A DNA stretch of 64,000 nt from CBDHGY01 sp965263325. Lineage in GTDB: Bacteria; Pseudomonadota; Alphaproteobacteria; Caulobacterales; Hyphomonadaceae. A program made the translations under genes and the position numbers. Under the pieces are notes generated by a model. The model saw nothing but the letters and a program-made list of their open reading frames with translations, had not been told where the DNA came from and made no database searches. Shown one piece after another: positions 26,032 to 33,450 of the stretch (the first letter of the stretch is position 1; every line of letters begins with the position of its first letter). Location of the stretch: positions 1,116,001 to 1,180,000 of the forward strand of contig CBDHGY010000002.1 in NCBI GenBank assembly GCA_965263325.1. The letters are read 5' to 3'.

Positions 26032-27249
26032 ATGGCGAATTTGCGGAGTAAGATTAGGGCAACCTTCGATAGGTTCTTCCCTGAAAGACAAATATATCAT
26101 CGAAGCGGCGGAACTGTCCGATACATATCTATCAGCCCCTGGCAGCAAGTAATCCTCACCGGCGGCGGCATGGCGCTCGGCGCTTGGCTGCTCTACGCTA
26201 CAGCGCACGTCATTCTAACGCCTTCCGGTGTATCAAATGGCGGCGTCGGTTCTCACGCTGTCGCGAAATATGAGCGCTGGGTTGAAGAGTTGCGGGCCAA
26301 AGACGCCCTGTCTCGTTCCCTGCTCGAAGAACGCACCAATGATTTCGACGAAACTGTCGTACAATTCGAAGATCGCCACAGAATGCTTGAAGCGATGTTG
26401 GAGTCATTGCAGAGCGGCGGCGATCTTGAGGTTACATCATTGCGGGGTGACGGCGCAGGTCTTCTCATAGAGGCTTCGATCGATGAAGCCGACGCCCGCC
26501 AGTCCCGCGAAACACCAGTTGAAACGGCATCCCTTGAGGTCGTTGGCGTTCGTGCGCGTATCGATGAAATCCGAGCCGGTCAGGAAGCAACCCTTGATGC
26601 GATGGAAGATTTGGCCATTGAACGCGGAGAAGCGGCGCGAGGAATTTTGAAACTTACCGCAGTTGGTGCCGGCAGAATTGAAACAAATTCTGAGATTGGC
26701 GGCCCTCTGATCAATTTACCTGTAACGGCTGGCGGTGCGACCACTCCGGAAGAAGCAGATTTTAATGCGCGCGTCGCTAGGGTAGCCGCGAGAATGCAGG
26801 AAGCGCGCTACTATGAAGACCTTGTCGCGCAGCTTCCTCTTGCGACCCCGTCTTCCAAACACTTACGCTTTACGTCTCCCTACGGCGTCCGGACCGACCC
26901 ATTTACAAAGAATGCAACATGGCACGGGGGCGTAGATCTTGCCCATGGCTGGAACGCGCCGATAAACGCCGCCGGCCCTGGCAAGGTCGTCTATGCAGGA
27001 TATAAGTCTGGATATGGGCGCGTCGTGGAAGTTGAACATGGTTACGGCTTTAAATCTCTTTACGCGCACTTAAACTCGGTTAAAGTGGAGAAAGGCGACA
27101 CCGTCGCCATGGGTGATCTCGTCGGACTTATGGGTTCGTCAGGACGTTCAACTGGGCCTCATCTTCATTATGAGGTTCATTTCAATGGCAAACAGTATGA
27201 TCCATCAAAGTTTCTGAAGGCGGGTAAACATGTTTACGAAAACAAATAA
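26032..27249 (+). CDS. membrane-anchored M23 family metallopeptidase (LmdC-like)
   Basis: A 405-residue bitopic protein. A basic cytoplasmic N-tail of about 40 residues precedes one membrane helix (about 43-64) and a coiled-coil-like periplasmic stalk (85-200). The LytM domain (about 280-400) has all zinc and catalytic residues: HGGVD, and HLHYE near the end. It should cleave peptidoglycan cross-links. Its last 20 bases overlap the bactofilin gene. In Hyphomonas neptunium a similar pair, LmdC and BacA, controls stalk and bud shape. The name transfer is inference. Confidence 0.9.
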   Translation: MANLRSKIRATFDRFFPERQIYHRSGGTVRYISISPWQQVILTGGGMALGAWLLYATAHVILTPSGVSNGGVGSHAVAKYERWVEELRAKDALSRSLLEERTNDFDETVVQFEDRHRMLEAMLESLQSGGDLEVTSLRGDGAGLLIEASIDEADARQSRETPVETASLEVVGVRARIDEIRAGQEATLDAMEDLAIERGEAARGILKLTAVGAGRIETNSEIGGPLINLPVTAGGATTPEEADFNARVARVAARMQEARYYEDLVAQLPLATPSSKHLRFTSPYGVRTDPFTKNATWHGGVDLAHGWNAPINAAGPGKVVYAGYKSGYGRVVEVEHGYGFKSLYAHLNSVKVEKGDTVAMGDLVGLMGSSGRSTGPHLHYEVHFNGKQYDPSKFLKAGKHVYENK

Positions 27250-27733
27250 AGGCACAGAAGGTGCTGGGGAACCTCCAATTCACCCAGCTCAGCAGGCGAT
27301 CCGGGCAGCAAGCAATAAACCGGCAGGACGCACAGCTCCTTCAATTATTTCAGCAGATATGAAGATCAACGGATCTGTAATATCTGACGGCGAAATGCAG
27401 ATTGACGGCACAATCGACGGAGATGTTCAGGCTGCGTCGCTCACGATCGGTAGCTCAGGCAAAATTATCGGCGAAGTGCGCGGTGAAACAGTTGTTATCC
27501 GCGGTCACGTCAAAGGTGCTGTTCGTGCCAAAAAAGTGGAGCTGGAAACAGGCGCTGACGTTCACGGTGATATTGTTCACTCGTCGCTCTCAATCCACGG
27601 AGATGCAAATTTTGAAGGTCAGGTCAAACGCGCCGACGATCCATTGAAACAGTCCGGCCCAGTCCCTGCTTCAAAGCCTGCAGCAGCCAGTTCAACTCCA
27701 ACGACAACGGGTGTTGCTGCAAAGCCTTCCTAG
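27230..27733 (+). CDS. bactofilin family cytoskeletal protein
   Basis: A 167-residue bactofilin. The central domain (about 35-130) shows the right-handed beta-helix pattern of repeated Gly- and Val/Ile-rich turns, with INGSVISDGEMQIDGTIDG at its start. The terminal arms are disordered and Pro/Ala-rich. These proteins polymerise without nucleotide and anchor cell-wall enzymes at curved membrane sites. The ATG lies inside the end of the M23 peptidase gene, after GAAGG, giving a 20-base overlap and likely coupled translation. A terminator follows. Confidence 0.93.
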   Translation: MFTKTNKGTEGAGEPPIHPAQQAIRAASNKPAGRTAPSIISADMKINGSVISDGEMQIDGTIDGDVQAASLTIGSSGKIIGEVRGETVVIRGHVKGAVRAKKVELETGADVHGDIVHSSLSIHGDANFEGQVKRADDPLKQSGPVPASKPAAASSTPTTTGVAAKPS

Positions 27734-27757
27734 TTGTTTCGAAAGTCAGAATTATCG

Positions 27758-27790
27758 ACGCCGATCTTATTCAGGATCGGCGTTGTTTAT
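27758..27790 (+). terminator. rho-independent terminator after the bactofilin gene
   Basis: ACGCCGATC (27758-27766) and GATCGGCGT (27775-27783) form a perfect nine-pair stem with an eight-base loop, followed by TGTTTAT. It lies 25 bases after the bactofilin stop, just before the end of the convergent prfB gene. Confidence 0.8.
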
Positions 27791-27801
27791 GTGCATAAAC
27801 T

Positions 27802-28915
27802 CTAACCCTCTCGCTCAGATCCAACTGACGCAGCAAGTGACGCCGCTAAGAACCTGTCGATTTCACCGTTTAAAACGCCATCTGTGTCAGACGTTTCCAC
27901 TTCGGTACGCAGATCTTTCACCATTTGATATGGCTGCAGCACATAGGATCTAATCTGATGCCCAAAGCCGATAGCACTTTTTGAATCGTGGCTGTCTTTG
28001 ACCGCGTCCTGACGTTTTTGCAATTCGAGTTCGTACAGGCGGGATCGGAGCATATTCCAGGCACTCGCCCTGTTCTTGTGTTGCGATCGATCATTCTGGC
28101 ACGCGACAACGATACCGGTTGGCTCGTGCGTGAGGCGCACGGCGCTGTCAGTTTTGTTCACGTGCTGCCCACCGGCACCTGAGGCGCGATAGGTATCTGT
28201 GCGCACATCGGATGGATCAATCTCAACCTCTATATCTTCGTCAACCACGGGTGAGACGCTCACAGCAGCAAAGCTGGTGTGACGGCGCGCAGAACTATCG
28301 AAAGGCGAAATACGGACAAGACGATGTGTGCCCGCCTCGGATTTCAGCCAACCATATGCGTTCTCACCCTTGATCTGGAGCGTGGAGGATTTGATTCCCG
28401 CTTCTTCTCCTTCGCGCTCCTCCATAATCTCGACTTTATGTCCACTCGCCTCGGCCCAGCGCATGTACATCCGGCGCAGCATTGAAGCCCAATCCTGACT
28501 TTCGGTTCCACCTTCACCGGCATTAATTGACAAAAAGGCGTCGTTCGCATCTGCCTCACCTGAAAGTAGAGCCTGCAACTCGGCAGCTTCCGCACGTCTG
28601 GTCGCCTTTTCTAGCGCTGCACGAACTTCAGACATCATGTCTTCATCACCGTCCGCACCGGCAAGCTCAGCCAGTTCGAGATTGTCTGACGCGTCGGCCT
28701 CTAATTGACGAACCATATTGATCCCGCTCTCCAGCCGATTGCGCTCCTGCATCAGTTTTTGTGCGTCTTCTGGTTTGTCCCAAAAGTCCGGACGCTCGGA
28801 CAACGCGGTTAGTTCATCCAACCGTTTTACAGCAACGTCCCAGTCAAAGACGCCTCCTCAGCAGCTCAGCTGACTGCTGGATTTTGTCGATCATCGTTTT
28901 GAGATCAGGTGACAT
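27802..28915 (-). CDS. prfB: peptide chain release factor 2 with programmed +1 frameshift
   Basis: RF2 ends translation at UGA and UAA. The gene has two parts. Codons 1-23 run from the ATG at 28915 (MSPDLKTMIDKIQQSAELL...) to CTT at 28849-28847, followed by an in-frame TGA (28846-28844). A +1 slip continues as GAC TGG GAC into the main frame, giving about 370 residues, the normal RF2 length. The GGQ motif is in YRASGAGGQHVNKTDSAVRL (part) and the SHDSKSAIGFGHQIRSY block is conserved. It follows PBP1A on the minus strand. Confidence 0.96.
28843..28858 (-). promoter_or_regulatory. prfB programmed frameshift site
   Basis: Read on the minus strand the bases are AGGAGGCGTCTTTGAC. This has the internal Shine-Dalgarno AGGAGG, a three-base spacer, the slippery CTT codon, the TGA stop and the following C. 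It is the same layout as the well-known E. coli RF2 site. When RF2 is scarce, ribosomes pause at TGA and shift to +1, so the cell makes more RF2. Confidence 0.95.
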
Positions 28916-28983
28916 GAGTTGATTTACGCCTTGACGCTTCAGAAAAATTTCAGCCGATCACATGCAAATGTTTTTCGGCCGCG

Positions 28984-31704
28984 TCAATAAACGTCGCCGA
29001 AAACACCTTCTTCATCTTCCTCTTCAATTGGCTCGACCTCCTGTTCCGTCTCACCCGGGAAGTCGGTTTCCTCAGCCCCTGCTGGAAAGATTTCCTCTAA
29101 CGGTTCGGCAGCAGGGTCTTCTGCAAACGGATCATCAGAACCTGTAGACTGAGTTCCGCGCGGACCAAACACGCGGCCGAACTCGTCATTGCCACCGCTA
29201 CGGAAAATATCACCGAAACCGTCCTCATTTCCAAAGTCAAATCCTGGGGCATTGTCCGGCTGAAAAGCCTCCAGAAGAACATCCGTCGACGCAGCCGTCG
29301 GCAATTGGCCTGTGTCCGCATCGATTTCCACAAGCCGCACACCAGGAGGAATTCGGAACGGCAAAGCCGGTGTATCCTTAAGCGCCACTTGCATAAATTC
29401 GGTAAAGATCGGCGCAGCGACCGATCCGCCCGCTTCGCCATCGCCGAGAGATTCAGGCGTGTCAAAGCCGACCCAAACACCCACGACAAGATCCGGGGAG
29501 AACCCCATAAACCACGCATCCTTATAGTCGTTTGTGGTGCCGGTTTTACCTGCAAGCGGTTTTCCCACGCGAAGCGCGCGCCGACCTGTACCGCGCTGGA
29601 CAACGCCTTCTAGCATATGTGTCATCTGGTAGGCGATGACAGGATCCAACAATTGTTCGCGGTTATCCTCAAGTGACGGGGGCGGGCCGCCCGCCCAATC
29701 TGCCAACTCGCATGCCGAACAATCTCGCTTGTCATGTCTAAACAGTGTTTCGCCATGCCGGTTCTGAATACGGTCAATCAAAGTCGCATTCACCTCGCGT
29801 CCACCATTTACAAGTGCCGCATAGGCCTCTGCTAGACGAAGCATGGTCGTATCACCTGCGCCCAATGACATCGCGGTATATGGCGGCAACTCATCGTATA
29901 TTCCAAGACGTTCAGAGAGCTCGGAAACGGTCTGCAGACGAATGTCATTGGCAACCCGGGCCGTAACCTGATTGAAAGACTTCTCGAGCGCGCGGCGCAA
30001 TGTGACCTGTCCATATGAGCGACCGGCCGTGTAGTTCTTCGGGCACCAATACTGATCTGTCGAAACATCGAGCTCACAATATGGCGTGTCCTGAATAATT
30101 GAGGCCGGTGTGTACCCTCGCTCAAGTGCAGCTACATATGCGAAAGGTTTAAATGCCGAACCTGGCTGGCGCTCAGCCTGAATGGCACGGTTATACTCAT
30201 TTTTCTTAAAGGAGTATCCGCCCGCCATCGCAAGGACACGCCCTGTGTGCGGATCGAGCGCAAGCAAGGACCCTTCAACTTTCGGCACCTGACGCAGTGT
30301 TGCCGCACCAACTGGCTTTGTAATCTTCTCAACGTTCTGAGGAAGCTTGTTCTCAATCCCCTCTTCTGCGCTCTCAGGCTCAGGTGTAATATCTTCACGC
30401 GCGACATCGATATATATAACGTGTCCCGGCCGCAGACCCGCAGCTTCCCACGATTGCGCCCATTCTACATCCTCAATTGGCAACGGAACCTCGTAACCAT
30501 CAATGGTGAGAACGGTGGCAGCTTTGCCGGCCGGAACACGCTTTACCATCGCGACTTCCCACCCTTTGTGAATAACCGCTCTTTCGGTCCCTGGCGTATT
30601 CTGCGCAGTCTGTCGGTGCTGAGCCGCAACGCCCTGTAATTGCTCCTGCCACGCTTCGCCTGTCGTAATATTTGTTACAGGGCCACGATAGTCATGCCGG
30701 CGATCATAGGCCTCGAGCCCGCTTTGCAGAGCTTCAACAGCCGCCAATTGCAAACGAGAATCGATGGTTGTTCGGATTGAAAGCCCACCCTTTTTGAGCG
30801 CGTCTTCCCCATATGTATCGACCATTTGTTTGCGGATTTCCTCTTTGAAGAAAGCCGCGGCATCAAACTGCTCACCCTTCAGACGGCGCTTGGTCGTAAG
30901 CGGTTTGGCTATAGCCGCATCGGCTTCTTCTTGAGAGATGTATCCATTCGCCACCATACGTCCGAGTACCCAGTCGCGGCGTACAATCAATCGCTCGGGA
31001 TTACGTTCGGGGTTCACGCGCCCAGGAAATTTCGGAAGGGATGCCAGAATGGCTGCTTCGGATAAATCCAACTCTGGTAAAGACTTATCAAAGTAGTTTA
31101 GCGCCGCAGAGCCGACACCAAACGATCGCTTTCCGGAAGCCGAACCGAGATAAATCTCATTAAGGTAGAGCTCCATGATCTTCTCTTTCGAAAAGAGATC
31201 CTCCATTCGCCAAGCCACAATCGCTTCTTTGGCTTTTCGCTCGATGGTCTGCTCACTGGACAGCAGCATGTTTTTAGCGACCTGCTGAGTGATGGTTGAG
31301 CCGCCCTGGGCACCACCCGAGCCAGTAATCTTGTTTCGAGCCGTGCGCAGGACGCCGCGCGTCATACCCATGTAGTCAATTCCGCCATGATCGAAGAATT
31401 TTTTATCTTCAGCGGAAATGAAAGCGTTAATAACATGCTTCGGAACGGCCTCATACGGAACGAACACCCGGTGCTCCTCGGCAAACTCTGCGATGAGGGA
31501 GCCGTCTCCTGCATATACCCGGGATGTGATATCAGGCTCGTATTGCTTAAGTGCCGCGACACCGGGAGCAGAACGCGCAATTGCCGCAAACCAAATTACA
31601 ACTGCCAGAAGAACTAGTAATGCTGCAATCGCGCCAAAAATGACGACACGACGCAAGAGCGTCCAGGTTAAAAATCTGCCTTCAGCAGCTTCAACTTCAG
31701 CCAT
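28984..31704 (-). CDS. mrcA: penicillin-binding protein 1A (bifunctional transglycosylase/transpeptidase)
   Basis: A 906-residue class A PBP. One membrane helix (about 15-38) anchors it. The GT51 transglycosylase domain follows, with EDKKFFDHGG and GGSTITQQVAKN. Then come an OB-like insertion (about 330-470) and a transpeptidase domain with the SxxK serine in GSAFKPF, an SxN-type motif in KSFNQVTARV and KTG in AGKTGTTNDYKD. The C-terminal 100 residues are acidic and Gly-rich. It polymerises and cross-links peptidoglycan. It lies 129 bases after amiC on the same strand. Confidence 0.95.
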   Translation of the reverse strand: MAEVEAAEGRFLTWTLLRRVVIFGAIAALLVLLAVVIWFAAIARSAPGVAALKQYEPDITSRVYAGDGSLIAEFAEEHRVFVPYEAVPKHVINAFISAEDKKFFDHGGIDYMGMTRGVLRTARNKITGSGGAQGGSTITQQVAKNMLLSSEQTIERKAKEAIVAWRMEDLFSKEKIMELYLNEIYLGSASGKRSFGVGSAALNYFDKSLPELDLSEAAILASLPKFPGRVNPERNPERLIVRRDWVLGRMVANGYISQEEADAAIAKPLTTKRRLKGEQFDAAAFFKEEIRKQMVDTYGEDALKKGGLSIRTTIDSRLQLAAVEALQSGLEAYDRRHDYRGPVTNITTGEAWQEQLQGVAAQHRQTAQNTPGTERAVIHKGWEVAMVKRVPAGKAATVLTIDGYEVPLPIEDVEWAQSWEAAGLRPGHVIYIDVAREDITPEPESAEEGIENKLPQNVEKITKPVGAATLRQVPKVEGSLLALDPHTGRVLAMAGGYSFKKNEYNRAIQAERQPGSAFKPFAYVAALERGYTPASIIQDTPYCELDVSTDQYWCPKNYTAGRSYGQVTLRRALEKSFNQVTARVANDIRLQTVSELSERLGIYDELPPYTAMSLGAGDTTMLRLAEAYAALVNGGREVNATLIDRIQNRHGETLFRHDKRDCSACELADWAGGPPPSLEDNREQLLDPVIAYQMTHMLEGVVQRGTGRRALRVGKPLAGKTGTTNDYKDAWFMGFSPDLVVGVWVGFDTPESLGDGEAGGSVAAPIFTEFMQVALKDTPALPFRIPPGVRLVEIDADTGQLPTAASTDVLLEAFQPDNAPGFDFGNEDGFGDIFRSGGNDEFGRVFGPRGTQSTGSDDPFAEDPAAEPLEEIFPAGAEETDFPGETEQEVEPIEEEDEEGVFGDVY

Positions 31705-31833
31705 AATAGGTCCTTCTGGATTTTAGCTTTTTAGCCCTTCTAGCCCGTTCTTTTACGGGAAGTTTGTGATTAGACTAAGGCGCGCCGCAGCCGCGATAAA
31801 GGCATAATCGGCAGATAAAATGCCACGAATTGC

Positions 31834-33024
31834 TTAGTTTGCAGCGTAAGTCAGATCCTGTTTTGAGAAATAATCATCGATCGCGCGCGCCGTTGCCCGC
31901 ATGATTTTCTTGCGTTGCTTGGCAGAGCTTATTCGCCGTGCATCGGCCTTATTTGTCAAAAACCCCATTTCCAGCAGGACTGCAGGCACGTCAGGCGCAA
32001 GTAAGACATAGAAATTTGCTGACCGCGGGGTCGATCTCAGCAATGGGCCGGCATCGGCCAGTTCTGTGTGTAATTTTTCTGCAAAGATGGCGGAGTTGGA
32101 TTTCGTTTCGCGAACAACGAGGTCACCAAGAATATCTGTTACTTCTTCGTCTCTGCCTGTCTCAACGGGTAATTCCCACTTCTTCTGAGAGACCATTTTT
32201 TCGGAGCGTTTCTGACCCTTCGTCGATAGAGTATACACCGTCGCGCCTCGTGCGCGGCTATTGGCCGCCGCATCGGCATGAACAGACACAAACAAATCGG
32301 CCTCCCAGTCACGGGCGAGTTTCACCCGATCGTCGAGTTCAATGAAGCGATCATCTGATCGCGTTAGCCGAACGTCGTAGCGCTTGTTTTTAGACAAGAT
32401 TTCCTTGAGCGTCAGGGATGCTTGCAGGACGACGGCCTTCTCCACGACGCCATGATGGCTGGCACCTGGGTCCTTTCCGCCGTGTCCCGGATCAATAACG
32501 ATAGTGTAAACGCGGTCACTTTTTTCAGGTTTATCTACGCGGGTTGGCTGATTGAGCACCCGCGGTGCAGGCTCAACACCTTTTCCAGCGGCTTCCAGCC
32601 TTGCAAGCTGTTGCATGTCTTTACGGGCTGTAGCTGCGAAACGCGCTTCTGAAACGCGTGCAAGGTCCATAACGATCCGGTGATTGGGTTCCCGGCCTGC
32701 AGGCGGCAAATTTAGTACGCGCGCAATCATCATCGGCCCGTCCAACTGAAAGTAGAGCCGGCCATCATCCCAGCGAAACGAATTAACGCCGCCTCCAGCA
32801 GGACCTTCTGTGACATCCAAAAGTAAGTTTGATACTGGCAGCTCCAGAACTACAGTATGGCCATTTTCAGTGGATAAAAGCTCACGATGAGCTTCCGCAG
32901 CGGAAACTTCAACAATGATACGCGTCAGTTCGGCATCTCCTGCGAATCGCAAACCGATAATGTCAGCGCGAGCATAAGCCGCATGCACTACAACCGCAAA
33001 GCATAAGCAAATCAGGCGAAACAT
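31834..33024 (-). CDS. amiC: N-acetylmuramoyl-L-alanine amidase with AMIN domain (AmiC-like)
   Basis: A 396-residue periplasmic zinc amidase that splits stem peptides from glycan strands at division. A signal peptide ends at about residue 20 (AYARA). An AMIN domain (about 25-130) targets it to the septum, and a linker leads to an Amidase_3 domain (about 175-390) with zinc ligands in VIDPGHGGKDPG and SVHADAA and a late Glu in LLEMGFLTN. It starts the amiC-PBP1A-prfB minus-strand block. Its 5' side faces the long rne leader. Confidence 0.93.
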   Translation of the reverse strand: MFRLICLCFAVVVHAAYARADIIGLRFAGDAELTRIIVEVSAAEAHRELLSTENGHTVVLELPVSNLLLDVTEGPAGGGVNSFRWDDGRLYFQLDGPMMIARVLNLPPAGREPNHRIVMDLARVSEARFAATARKDMQQLARLEAAGKGVEPAPRVLNQPTRVDKPEKSDRVYTIVIDPGHGGKDPGASHHGVVEKAVVLQASLTLKEILSKNKRYDVRLTRSDDRFIELDDRVKLARDWEADLFVSVHADAAANSRARGATVYTLSTKGQKRSEKMVSQKKWELPVETGRDEEVTDILGDLVVRETKSNSAIFAEKLHTELADAGPLLRSTPRSANFYVLLAPDVPAVLLEMGFLTNKADARRISSAKQRKKIMRATARAIDDYFSKQDLTYAAN

Positions 33025-33450
33025 GTTTAGGGTGCATTTCCTGCAATGAAATCGGGTGCTTGCGAACTTTTTTCATAGCAGCACGCTGATTAACCATCGA
33101 TTTATGAACACTCGAAATCGACAGTTTTTTTGCAGCTCAGGCAATATTTCACTTTCCTTGAGGAGTGAATTTTTGCATTTAGATCGCAACAGGCCCATTT
33201 TGGACCTGCCACAAGATTTTCCACGGCGCGACGGCCAACCTGCTCGACGAAGCATTATTTGCCAGCGCGCCTCGATGACCGGAAAAAACCATGCAGAACG
33301 GAGCACGTCGCCTAAACCCTCACAGCGATCCTTCAAAAGGACCGCTTGTGAACGACTGTTCACTTTATAAACCACAAAACACACGCACGCCGCGAGCGCG
33401 AGGAAATAATCCTGCGCGCTCTGCGCTGCGGCACGACAGGATTTCATTCC
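33025..33450 (+). promoter_or_regulatory. 426-base gene-free region: rne leader and amiC promoter side
   Basis: This is the longest non-coding stretch of the window, between divergent amiC and rne. I see no convincing ORF. It holds a near-consensus CtrA-like motif TTAA-N7-TTTA (33090-33104), a hairpin at 33321-33350, and a GTGAAC/GTTCAC palindrome at 33348-33363. RNase E mRNAs in proteobacteria usually have long leaders through which the enzyme limits its own synthesis, and this leader may do the same. The promoter positions are not clear by eye. Confidence 0.5.
33321..33350 (+). promoter_or_regulatory. hairpin in the rne leader
   Basis: CACAGCGATCC (33321-33331) pairs with GGACCGCTTGTG (33339-33350) around a seven-base loop TTCAAAA, with one A-C mismatch and one bulged T. 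It sits about 100 bases before the rne start. It has no T-run, so it is not a terminator. It could be a recognition element for RNase E feedback, by analogy with the E. coli rne leader. Confidence 0.4.

Noticed and set aside
31744..31760. CCCGT-N6-ACGGG hairpin between amiC and PBP1A as a terminator
   Set aside because: The stem is only five pairs and has no T-run on the coding side, so it is unlikely to stop transcription.
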